This document shows, one piece after another, positions 10,182-20,160 of a DNA stretch of 64,000 nt. Under the pieces are notes generated by a model. That model was given only the letters and a program-made list of their open reading frames with translations. It had not been told where the DNA came from and ran no database searches. Location: positions 1,612,001 to 1,676,000 of the forward strand of contig NZ_JACHMD010000001.1 of assembly GCF_014204835.1 (NCBI RefSeq). Direction: 5' to 3'. The first letter of the stretch is position 1, and each line of letters opens with the position of its first letter. Source of the DNA: Microbacterium marinum. GTDB lineage: Bacteria > Actinomycetota > Actinomycetes > Actinomycetales > Microbacteriaceae. Made by a program: the position numbers and the translations under genes.

Positions 10182-10185
<4 letters not shown>
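9805..10185 (+). CDS. gcvH: Glycine cleavage system H protein
   Basis: A 126-aa lipoyl carrier that shuttles the aminomethyl group between GcvP, GcvT and Lpd. The lipoylation site is K63 in [15 protein letters not shown]. The preceding [21 protein letters not shown] and following [16 protein letters not shown] strands are typical of the family. It overlaps gcvT by 4 nt at the start and gcvP by 4 nt at the end (GTGA), so T, H and P are tightly coupled for translation and are probably made in linked amounts. Confidence 0.97.
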
Positions 10186-13043
<2,858 letters not shown>

Positions 13044-13077
13044 CCCGCGCGCCGCGCTGCCGGCATCCCGCCCCTGA

Positions 13078-13150
13078 CCGCGAGACAGCAGTCACAGCCC
13101 GAGACGTTGACGTCAGACCGACGTCTCGGGCTCCCGCTGCTGTCTCGCGG
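13078..13150. repeat. 73-bp palindromic repeat, copy 1
   Basis: An interrupted palindrome with two exact arms. The outer arm CCGCGAGACAGCAG (13078-13091) pairs with 13137-13150, and the inner arm AGCCCGAGACGT (13096-13107) pairs with 13121-13132 around a 13-nt loop. A second copy of the same length and orientation lies at 14239-14311, on the other side of the AbiEi-like gene. This copy supplies the last 12 or so codons and the stop of that gene on the minus strand. It also lies 34 bp after gcvP and could act as a bidirectional terminator. It resembles a REP-type dispersed element. Confidence 0.8.
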
Positions 13151-14117
13151 ACCTGGCAGCGGAGCCGAGCGTTGACCGTGCGGTGTACAGGCGGTGGTGG
13201 TCGGGTGGCGCGACCCGGGGAATCCGGGCAGTGGCGAGCATGCGGTCGAGCCGATCCGGATCGGCGACATCGGTCCAGGCCCAGTGCAGGATATGCCGGA
13301 TGCCGCGGCGGCGCAGCCGCGCATCGCGTTCGCGTCGACGGCGGAGCTGCTCGAGCGGGTCGCCGAATCGGCCGTCGTACTTGAGATCGCCGTCTGCCTC
13401 CCCGACAGCCGAGGCGTCGGCCCACCAGAAGTCCGCTCGATCCTCTGTCCCAGCATCCGAGAATCGCGTCTGCAGCTGCGGTTCGGCGTAGCCGAGCATC
13501 TCCATGACGCCGCGGCTCGCTGACTCCAGCGTCGATTCGGGTTCGGCCCGCGCTCGGTGCAGCGGCCATCGAGCCACGCGCCGTCCGCGCGAATCGAGGC
13601 GCGCTTCGTTCCGCGCCACGAGCGACTCGACCGTGAGACCCGGATCGGTTCGGAGCGCGGCATCCGCGACGCTCAGCCCGACGATCTCGGAGCGGCTCCG
13701 TGCGAGATCGACGGCGCATTCGGCGGCTGTCGTGAGCGCGAACGAGGCCGCATCGAGGAGTTCACGATCGGTCTCGCTGCGATGCACACGGATCCCGGTC
13801 CGCTGGCCTGCGGTCAGGGTCTCCCTCGCCACGATGTGCACGGCCTTCGGATCACCGAAGATCGGAAGCCCGAGGAGCGCGGCGGCGGATTCGTGAGAGA
13901 AGACGAGGCCGTCGTGAATCCGCGCGGCAGCGTGCACTCTCGCGAGGTATCGATCCCACGGTGGCAGCTCGCGCCACGGCGCGGCAGGGGCGTAGATGCC
14001 GCGATGGAGTCGGATGACGTCGCCCCGCTGCAGTGCGCGCGAGACGTGTGGGACGTCGACGGCTCGGAACAGCGGCAGAGGGCATGGCGCGATCTGCGGC
14101 GCGACGATGTGCGGCAT
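13113..14117 (-). CDS. AbiEi-like wing-helix protein with C-terminal DUF559/Vsr-like nuclease domain
   Basis: A 334-aa protein. Residues about 12-45 (LFRAVDVPHVSRALQRGDVI then RLHRGIY) match the N-terminal wing-helix of type IV antitoxin AbiEi-family proteins. The C-terminal part, from LESASRGVMEMLGY on, has RADFWW followed by GEADGDLKY, the D...ExD..KY pattern of DUF559/Vsr-like PD-(D/E)XK folds. No AbiEii toxin gene is adjacent, so it is an orphan; such proteins are common in Microbacteriaceae and of unknown function. The start is uncertain. The ATG at 14117 has an appropriately placed CACGAT -10-like box, and a GTG at 14156 would add 13 residues. The gene is bracketed by two 73-bp palindromes, one of which encodes its C-terminus. 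Confidence 0.7.
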   Translation of the reverse strand: MPHIVAPQIAPCPLPLFRAVDVPHVSRALQRGDVIRLHRGIYAPAAPWRELPPWDRYLARVHAAARIHDGLVFSHESAAALLGLPIFGDPKAVHIVARETLTAGQRTGIRVHRSETDRELLDAASFALTTAAECAVDLARSRSEIVGLSVADAALRTDPGLTVESLVARNEARLDSRGRRVARWPLHRARAEPESTLESASRGVMEMLGYAEPQLQTRFSDAGTEDRADFWWADASAVGEADGDLKYDGRFGDPLEQLRRRRERDARLRRRGIRHILHWAWTDVADPDRLDRMLATARIPRVAPPDHHRLYTARSTLGSAARSARQQREPETSV

Positions 14118-14238
14118 CCCGAGATCGTGTCCCGCAGGCGCACGCGAGGCGCCCACCCGCCCACGAATCGTGGATGCCGCCGCCCGTCCACCCCCTGTGG
14201 AGAAGGCGCCCCCGCCCTCGTCCCTGCCACCCCCGTTT

Positions 14239-14311
14239 CCGCGAGACAGCAGTTGCAGCCCGAGACGTCGACATCAGACCAACGTCTCGGGCTCCGACTG
14301 CTGTTTCGCGG
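14239..14311. repeat. 73-bp palindromic repeat, copy 2
   Basis: Same element as at 13078-13150, same orientation and length. The outer arm CCGCGAGACAGCAG (14239-14252) faces 14298-14311 with one C-to-T change that would still pair as G-U in RNA. The inner arm AGCCCGAGACGT (14257-14268) faces 14282-14293 exactly. The loops of both copies keep TCAGACC. Arms are better conserved than loops, which suggests selection for the fold. It lies between the CPBP protease gene and the AbiEi-like gene, both on the minus strand. Confidence 0.8.
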
Positions 14312-14352
14312 TCGAGAAGGTGGATGCCGCGCGGCGCCCGGCCGCGCGCGCG

Positions 14353-15138
14353 TCACCCGCGGGGCGGGGCGAACACGCCGGGCCACCACGCGGCGGCGAG
14401 GGGGTAGCCCACGAACGCGATCACGTCGATCACGACGTGGGCGATGACGAGCGGCATCACGCGGCCCCAGCGGTGGTAGACCCAGCCGAAGACGATGCCC
14501 ATCGCGACGTTCCCGACCAGCGGGCCGAATCCTTGGTACGCGTGATACGCGCCGCGCAGCCCTGCGGTCGACAGGATGATCGTCCACGTGCTCCAGCCGA
14601 GTCGCCGCAGCCGGTCGAATAAGTACCCGACCATGACGACCTCTTCGAGCAGTCCTGCCCGCAGCGCCGCGAGCAGCAGCAGCGGGATCGTCCACCACGA
14701 CGAATCGAGCGGCGAGGCGTCCACCTGCACGGTGATCCCGAGCGTGCGCCCCAGCGCGTAGAGGCCGAGGCCGGGCACCCCGATCACGGCGACGAGCAGC
14801 AGCCCGCCGCCGACGTCGCGGCCGAACCGTTCGAACGTGAGGCCGATCCTCCGGAATCCGGATGCCACCGGCTCCCACAGCAGGTAGATGGCCAGCGCCA
14901 CAGGCGCGAGCCCGAAGAGATACCCGAGCACCTGCTCCAGCACGTCCCAGAACGCGGTCACGCCCGCGCCGGGGTTCAGCGACGTCTGCTGGTCGCCCAG
15001 CGGCGCCCGGGTGAGTGCCTCGATGAGCGAGATCACCGAGTACACCGCGGACCGACCGATCGACAGGGCGAGGATGATCGCGATCTCCCACCACAGCCGA
15101 GCGCGGGAGACGGGGAGAGGAGGAGACGTCGACGCCAT
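14353..15138 (-). CDS. CPBP family intramembrane glutamic protease (CAAX-prenyl protease 2-like)
   Basis: A 261-aa integral membrane protein with about eight hydrophobic segments. The C-terminal half shows the ABI/CPBP motifs: the paired glutamates in GLLEEVVMVGYLF, a histidine in GAYHAYQG and the final LVIAHVVIDVIAF. Bacterial members cleave within membranes or are tied to peptide maturation or immunity; the substrate here is unknown. I chose the ATG at 15138 because the upstream 37 in-frame codons are Arg-rich and overlap the divergent gene's promoter region, and because CATCCT lies 6 nt ahead, as in leaderless genes here. Nothing nearby suggests a bacteriocin cluster. Confidence 0.8.
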   Translation of the reverse strand: MASTSPPLPVSRARLWWEIAIILALSIGRSAVYSVISLIEALTRAPLGDQQTSLNPGAGVTAFWDVLEQVLGYLFGLAPVALAIYLLWEPVASGFRRIGLTFERFGRDVGGGLLLVAVIGVPGLGLYALGRTLGITVQVDASPLDSSWWTIPLLLLAALRAGLLEEVVMVGYLFDRLRRLGWSTWTIILSTAGLRGAYHAYQGFGPLVGNVAMGIVFGWVYHRWGRVMPLVIAHVVIDVIAFVGYPLAAAWWPGVFAPPRG

Positions 15139-15238
15139 CGAGCCAGGATGCCAGGTCACGCCGTACCAAACCCTCACGGCCTCGGCAATCCTCGCCGCGT
15201 TCCTTGACGGTCGACGGCGCACCGTATTGCGTGGGTGC

Positions 15239-16204
15239 ATGACGGTCATCGGATTCCACTGTTCGCACGAACAACTACCGCCCAGTGCGTTGCTGTCGGC
15301 GGTCCAGCACGCGGAGTCGGCGGGGTTCGAGGCGGCGATGTGCTCCGACCATCTCGCGCCATGGAGCCGCAGGCAGGGGCACAGCGGCTACGCGTGGTCG
15401 TGGTTGGCGGCCGCTCTCGCCACGACGTCGCTTCGATTCGGCGTCGTCTCGGCGCCTGGCCAGCGCTATCACCCGGCGATCGCGGCGCAGAAGATCGCGA
15501 CCCTCGGCGAGATGTTCCCGGGGCGCTTCTGGGCGGCCCTCGGATCGGGCGAGGCGATGAACGAACACGTGACCGGCGACCCCTGGCCCGACAAGCCGAC
15601 CCGCGAGCGACGCCTGGTCGAGAGCGTCGACGTGATGCGCCGACTGCTGGCGGGCGAGGAGGTGAGCCACCGCGGCGAGGTGGTCGTCCACCGGGCCCGG
15701 GTCTGGTCCCGCCCGGCGGAATCGCCCGCGCTCCTCGCTGCGGCGGTGACGCCCGAATCGGCCGAGCGTCACGCCGCCTGGGCCGATGGGCTCATCACTG
15801 TGGCCTCCGAGCCGACCCAGCTCGCCGAGATCGTTCGCCGGTACCGGGATGCCGGGGGCCGCGGTCCCGTCTGCGGACAGATGCATCTCGCGTGGGCGCC
15901 TTCCGAGAGCGCGGCGCTCGCCGTCGCGAAGGAGCAGTGGCAGAGCAATCTCGTTCCCGCGCCGGAGGCGTGGGATCTCGAGCAGCCCGAGGACTTCGAG
16001 CAGCGCACGGCGGATGCCACCGACGAGCAGCTCCGTACCGCGGTCTTCGTCTCCAGCGACCTGGGCCGCCATCGGGGCCGCATCGAGGAGCTGCTCGCGG
16101 CGGGGCTCGATGAGCTGTATCTCCACGAGGTCGGACCCGACCTGCATCGGTTCGTCGACGTGTTCGGCGAGCGGGTGCTCCCTCACGTGGTGGATGCCGC
16201 ATGA
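15239..16204 (+). CDS. LLM-class flavin-dependent oxidoreductase (non-F420 type, TIGR03885-like)
   Basis: A 321-aa luciferase-like TIM-barrel protein. Visible family features are FHCSHEQLPPSALL near the N-terminus, AGFEAAMCSDHLAPWSRRQG, FGVVSAPGQRYHPAIAAQKIATL, MFPGRFWAALGSGEAMNEH and a substrate-side loop LGRHRGRIEELLAAGLDELYLH. It reads like the TIGR03885 type of FMN-dependent enzyme. The ATG at 15239 gives the normal length; the longer open frame starts inside the divergent CPBP gene. Its stop overlaps the ATG of the following alpha-amylase family gene by one codon step (ATGA), so the two are translated together. The substrate is unknown; I infer a functional partnership with the GH13 neighbour from coupling alone. 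Confidence 0.8.
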   Translation: MTVIGFHCSHEQLPPSALLSAVQHAESAGFEAAMCSDHLAPWSRRQGHSGYAWSWLAAALATTSLRFGVVSAPGQRYHPAIAAQKIATLGEMFPGRFWAALGSGEAMNEHVTGDPWPDKPTRERRLVESVDVMRRLLAGEEVSHRGEVVVHRARVWSRPAESPALLAAAVTPESAERHAAWADGLITVASEPTQLAEIVRRYRDAGGRGPVCGQMHLAWAPSESAALAVAKEQWQSNLVPAPEAWDLEQPEDFEQRTADATDEQLRTAVFVSSDLGRHRGRIEELLAAGLDELYLHEVGPDLHRFVDVFGERVLPHVVDAA

Positions 16205-17886
16205 GCCCCCGTCCGATCGACGCGGCGGACCGCTGGTGGCGGACCGCGGTCTATTACTGCCTCGACGTGCAGGTGTTCCAGGATTCCGATGGGGACGGCA
16301 CGGGCGACCTGCAGGGGCTCGCGACGCGGATCCACGACCTCGCCGACCTCGGGGTGACCTGCCTGTGGCTGATGCCGCTGTACCCGACGGCAGACCGCGA
16401 CGACGGGTACGACATCACCGACTTCTTCGCCGTCGATCCGCGCCTGGGCACCCTCGGCGATCTCGTCGAGGTGATCCGGGTCGCCCGTGCGCACGGCATG
16501 CGCGTGATCCTCGACTTCGTGATGAACCACACCTCGTCGAAGCATCCGTGGTTCGTGCAGGCCCGTTCTTCCCGCACGAACCCGAAGCGGGACTGGTATG
16601 TCTGGCGCGACGAGCCGCCGGCGAACCCCGACCCGCCCGTGTTCCCCGGTGAGGAGGATTCGACGTGGACCCGTGACGAGAAGACCGGCCAGTTCTACCT
16701 GCACCACTTCCGCGCCCACCAACCCGACCTCAATGTCGCGCACCCCGACGTGCAGCAGCAGATCGAGCGCAACCTCGGCCTGTGGCTCGAGCTCGGCGTC
16801 TCGGGTTTCCGCATCGACGCCGTCCCGTTCCTGTTCAGTGGGGCCGGACATCACCAGACGGCGCCGGACGCCGCGCCCCAGTACGACGCGCACACCCACC
16901 TGCGCGCCCTCCAGCGGTTCGTCGCGCTCCGGGCAGGCGATGCGGTGCTCCTCGGCGAGGTGAACCTCACGCACCAGGAGCAGCTCGAATGGTTCGAGGC
17001 GAAGGGTGACTCGTCGGGGCTGCATCTCCAGTTCGACTTCGTGACCATGCAACAGCTGTATCTGTCGCTCGCCCGCGCAGACGCCGGCCCCGTCCGGCGG
17101 GCGCTTCGCGAGCGGCCCGAACTCCCGGACGGCAGCCAGTGGGCGAACTTCGTCCGCAACCACGACGAACTGACCCTCGACAAGCTGCCGGAGGAGGAGC
17201 GGGCGGAGGTCTTCGCGGCCTTCGCACCCGATGAGGACATGCGGCTCTACGGCCGCGGCATCCGGCGTCGACTGCCGACCATGCTGGACGACGAGCGTGC
17301 CGTGCGGATGGTCTACTCGCTGATGTTCTCGATTCCCGGCGTGCCCGTGCTCTTCTACGGCGAGGAGATCGGCATGGGGGAGCAGCTCGCAGTGCCGGGT
17401 CGCTACGCGGTCCGCACGCCGATGCAGTGGACGGCCGATGACGGTGGGGGGTTCTCGACCGCCCCCACGCGCCGATTCCCGCGTCCGCTTCCCGACGGCG
17501 ATTACGCTCCGGCTCGCGTCAACGTCGCCGACCAGCGCCGTGACGAGCGGTCCCTCTGGCATCACATCCGCCGCCTGTCGCAGACGTACCGCGCCGAGCC
17601 ATCGCTGGCGTGGGCAGCGGTGGAGGTGGTCGCGCTTCGGCAGCGGTCGGTCCTGGCGCACGTGGCGCGTTCCGACGGGTGGGCCATGCTCGCTCTGCAC
17701 AACCTGAGCGCAGAGCCGCAGACGGCCACCCTCCGAGTCGATGCCGACGGCGACCCCGTCACCTTCACCGACCGGTTCGACGGGACGACGATCCGCACGA
17801 GCGTCGATGTCGACGTCGAGCTGGGTCCGTACGGATGGTGCTGGCTCTCGTTCGATCGCCCTGACGCGGCTGTGCGGCGTCGCTGA
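16201..17886 (+). CDS. GH13 alpha-amylase family protein (trehalose synthase-like)
   Basis: A 561-aa GH13 enzyme. The barrel starts WWRTAVYYCLDVQVFQDSDG and has LWLMPLYPTADRDDGYD, VILDFVMNHTSSKHPWF, the nucleophile D206 in GFRIDAVPF, the acid/base E253 in LLGEVNL and the transition-state D322 in RNHDELTL, so it should be active. A C-terminal beta domain follows from about residue 470. The closest well-known relatives are trehalose synthase TreS and similar maltose-active transglucosidases; an exact specificity cannot be read from motifs. It is coupled to the preceding flavin oxidoreductase. Followed by 265 bp without a gene. Confidence 0.85.
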   Translation: MSPRPIDAADRWWRTAVYYCLDVQVFQDSDGDGTGDLQGLATRIHDLADLGVTCLWLMPLYPTADRDDGYDITDFFAVDPRLGTLGDLVEVIRVARAHGMRVILDFVMNHTSSKHPWFVQARSSRTNPKRDWYVWRDEPPANPDPPVFPGEEDSTWTRDEKTGQFYLHHFRAHQPDLNVAHPDVQQQIERNLGLWLELGVSGFRIDAVPFLFSGAGHHQTAPDAAPQYDAHTHLRALQRFVALRAGDAVLLGEVNLTHQEQLEWFEAKGDSSGLHLQFDFVTMQQLYLSLARADAGPVRRALRERPELPDGSQWANFVRNHDELTLDKLPEEERAEVFAAFAPDEDMRLYGRGIRRRLPTMLDDERAVRMVYSLMFSIPGVPVLFYGEEIGMGEQLAVPGRYAVRTPMQWTADDGGGFSTAPTRRFPRPLPDGDYAPARVNVADQRRDERSLWHHIRRLSQTYRAEPSLAWAAVEVVALRQRSVLAHVARSDGWAMLALHNLSAEPQTATLRVDADGDPVTFTDRFDGTTIRTSVDVDVELGPYGWCWLSFDRPDAAVRRR

Positions 17887-17917
17887 TCGAGCACTGTCGC
17901 GTCGCTCGACGTCGCTG

Positions 17918-17939
17918 CGGCCGTACGCCACGACGGCCG
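17918..17939 (+). terminator. Weak hairpin after the GH13 gene
   Basis: CGGCCGT (17918-17924) and ACGGCCG (17933-17939) form a 7-bp GC stem with an 8-nt loop, about 30 nt after the GH13 stop. There is no U-rich tract, so termination is possible but weakly supported. Confidence 0.3.
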
Positions 17940-18060
17940 GAAGACGCCTCCGACACGCGGCCCGATCGTGCAGAAAATTGTGCGTCGCGGCATCCGATTT
18001 GTCAGATTGTCACGCGTCTGTGGCTCCGAGTTAAGGATATGTAACGATTGCCGACCCTGT

Positions 18061-18090
18061 TTGCTGGCATCCGCGGGCCCTGCTTAGTGT
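18061..18090 (+). promoter_or_regulatory. Putative promoter of the peptide ABC transporter operon
   Basis: TTGCTG (18061-18066) and TAGTGT (18085-18090) are separated by 18 bp, giving a plausible sigma-70-type promoter with a leader of about 55 nt before the lipoprotein start. The region just upstream (17975-18045) is unusually AT-rich for this genome and holds two TTGTCA copies (17999-18004 and 18007-18012), which may be an activator site or a second promoter. Confidence 0.45.
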
Positions 18091-18151
18091 GTCCGTATCC
18101 GTGCCCGGACTGTATTCAGTGCGGGCGCATAACCCTTGCACAGGAGGAACA

Positions 18152-19987
18152 GTGAGAATCAGGCGCATCTCGGCTGCGGTGGCGATCACCGCTGCCGGAG
18201 CTCTCGCGATCTCGGCGTGCGCGCCGGGTGGTTCGACGGGCGACAACGGGGACGACTCCGGACTTGTCGAAGGCTCGTCGATCACCGCCGCGTGGAACCA
18301 GGCGTTCTACTCGATGAACGGCAACACGTCGTTCGGCAACGCCACCGCGAACAACAACATCAACTACCTGGTGTTGGACGGCTTCAACTACTACAACAAC
18401 ACCCCGGAGCTCGTGAAGAACGAGTCCTTCGGCTCCTACGAGCTCGTCTCCGAGGACCCGCTGGTCGTCACGTACACGATCGCGGACGGTGTGAAGTGGT
18501 CCGACGGCACCGACGTCGACGCCGCCGACCTCCTCCTGAACTGGGCCGCGCTGTCGCGCTCCCTGGACACCCCCGACTTCGACCCGGGCGAGTTCACCGA
18601 CCCGGAGACGGGTGAGTTCACCGACGCGTTCCCGACCGATGTCGTCTACTTCGACTCGGGCGCCACCCCGGACGCCGGCCTCGGCCTCGTCTCGAAGACC
18701 CCCGAGGTCAGCGAAGACGGCAAGTCCATCACCCTCGAGTACGACAAGCCGTTCGTCGACTGGGAGCTCTCGTTCCCGTCGCCGCTGCCGGCTCACGTCG
18801 TCGGCAAGAAGGCCCTCGAGCTCGAGGACGCCGCCGAGGCCAAGCAGGCTGTCATCGACGCGATCCAGAACGAGGATGCCGCCGCCCTGGCGCCCATCTC
18901 GTCGTTCTGGAACGGCGGCTTCAACTTCACCGCGATGCCCGACGACCCCGACCTCGTCGTGGGCAGCGGCCCGTACGTGATCAGCAACTTCGAGGCCGAT
19001 CAGTTCATCACCCTCACGGCGAACCCCGAGTACGCCGGTGAGAACTCCCCGAACATCGAGGAGATCACCATCCGCTTCATCCCGGACCCGCTCGCCGCGG
19101 TCCAGGCCCTGGAGAACGGTGAGGTGGACATCATCCAGCCGCAGGCGACCGCCGACCTCGTCACCGCGCTCGACGCGATCGACGACATCACCGTCGCGAC
19201 TAGCCTCGGCGGTACCTACGAGCACGTCGACCTGCAGTTCGACAAGGGAAAGAACCCGGAGAACATCTTCAAGGACCCGAAGGTCCGCGAGGCGTTCCTG
19301 AAGACCATCCCGCGTCAGGAGATCGTCGACACCCTCATCAAGCCGATCATCGGTGACGACGCCATCCTGCGTGACTCGCAGCTCTTCGTCCCGGGTGCCG
19401 AGGGCTACGACGAGTCGGCAGCCTCGAACACGTCGGCGGACTTCGCCGAGGTCGACATCGAGGGCGCCAAGGCCCTGCTGGCCGAGTCGGGCATCACCGA
19501 CACCTCGGTCTGCATCCTCTACGCATCGAACAACCCGCGCCGTGTCAACGAGTTCTCGCTGATCCAGCAGTCCGCTGCTGAGGCCGGCTTCGAGGTCACC
19601 GACTGTGGTTCCGAGGACTGGGGCGGCCTGCTGGGCACCCCCGGCGCCTACGATGCCTCGCTCTTCGGATGGCAGTCCACGAGCCTCGGCGTGACGAACT
19701 CGCTGCCGACGTTCCAGACGGGCGCGATCAACAACCTCAACTACTACTCGAACGATGAGGTCGACTCGATCGTCGCCGAGCTGAACACCACGTTCGACTC
19801 CGCGAAGCAGATCGAGCTGCAGGCACAGATGGACAAGGCGCTGTGGGAGGACTTCTACGGCGTCACCATCTTCCAGTTCCCCGAGGTCACCGCGTTCAGC
19901 GGCCGCGTGGAGGGTATCGAGTCCTCGATCCTCGCCCCGACGGTGTTCTGGAACGCCTGGGACTGGTCGGTCACCGGAGCAGAGTAA
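18152..19987 (+). CDS. Oligopeptide-type ABC transporter substrate-binding lipoprotein (SBP family 5)
   Basis: A 611-aa extracellular solute-binding protein. The signal peptide begins MRIRRISAAVAITAAGALAI, ends in a lipobox ISAC, and is lipidated at C23. Family 5 features include YTIADGVKWSDGTDVDAADL, ITLEYDKPFVDWEL, SGPYVISNF, VQALENGEVDIIQPQA and FKDPKVREAFLKTI. Substrates are most likely peptides, but nickel or sugars are also carried by this family. The GTG start at 18152 has an AGGAGG Shine-Dalgarno (18142-18147); the in-frame upstream stretch lacks one. It heads an operon with two permeases and a fused ATPase. Tandem hairpins after its stop probably allow more binding protein than permease to be made. 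Confidence 0.9.
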   Translation: MRIRRISAAVAITAAGALAISACAPGGSTGDNGDDSGLVEGSSITAAWNQAFYSMNGNTSFGNATANNNINYLVLDGFNYYNNTPELVKNESFGSYELVSEDPLVVTYTIADGVKWSDGTDVDAADLLLNWAALSRSLDTPDFDPGEFTDPETGEFTDAFPTDVVYFDSGATPDAGLGLVSKTPEVSEDGKSITLEYDKPFVDWELSFPSPLPAHVVGKKALELEDAAEAKQAVIDAIQNEDAAALAPISSFWNGGFNFTAMPDDPDLVVGSGPYVISNFEADQFITLTANPEYAGENSPNIEEITIRFIPDPLAAVQALENGEVDIIQPQATADLVTALDAIDDITVATSLGGTYEHVDLQFDKGKNPENIFKDPKVREAFLKTIPRQEIVDTLIKPIIGDDAILRDSQLFVPGAEGYDESAASNTSADFAEVDIEGAKALLAESGITDTSVCILYASNNPRRVNEFSLIQQSAAEAGFEVTDCGSEDWGGLLGTPGAYDASLFGWQSTSLGVTNSLPTFQTGAINNLNYYSNDEVDSIVAELNTTFDSAKQIELQAQMDKALWEDFYGVTIFQFPEVTAFSGRVEGIESSILAPTVFWNAWDWSVTGAE

Positions 19988-19995
19988 GCCGTCGT

Positions 19996-20070
19996 CCGTG
20001 TCGCTCCTGCCGTGATCCGGCGGGGGCGACACGGAAGACTGGGGTGCAGGTCCCCTCGGGGGCCTGCACC
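19996..20070 (+). terminator. Tandem hairpins between binding-protein and permease genes
   Basis: Hairpin 1 pairs CCGTGTCGC (19996-20004) with GCGACACGG (20026-20034). Hairpin 2 pairs GGTGCAGG (20043-20050) with CCTGCACC (20063-20070), closed by a further TCCC/GGGG inner pairing, and is followed by TTCGCTTGTT. The set lies 9 nt after the binding-protein stop and 90 nt before the permease. It fits an attenuator or 3'-end stabiliser that gives high binding-protein and lower permease expression, a common design in ABC operons. Confidence 0.65.
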
Positions 20071-20160
20071 TTCGCTTGTTAGGCTTCTTCACACTGCGTG
20101 GCGACGCCGGCCCGATCGGCCTGCGCTGCGCCCTCCCGATCGACAGGTGGCCGCACCCCT

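Noticed and set aside
13113..14156. A complete AbiE toxin-antitoxin pair
   Set aside because: Only the AbiEi-like N-terminal domain is present. No AbiEii nucleotidyltransferase frame exists on either side, so it is an orphan.
13078..14311. An insertion sequence or transposon flanked by inverted repeats
   Set aside because: The 73-bp elements are in the same orientation, each is palindromic by itself, no target duplication is visible and the enclosed protein is not a recognisable transposase. Kept only as a repeat-nuclease hypothesis.
17887..18151. A possible small gene or RNA in the 265-bp gap before the ABC operon
   Set aside because: No frame with a ribosome site or conserved product was seen. 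The AT-rich stretch and paired TTGTCA words fit a promoter/regulatory region better.
18116..20092. A 658-codon minus-strand frame opposite the binding-protein gene
   Set aside because: Low-complexity Val/Asp/Glu/Arg product, no start signal, and the opposite strand has a complete lipoprotein with Shine-Dalgarno and lipobox.
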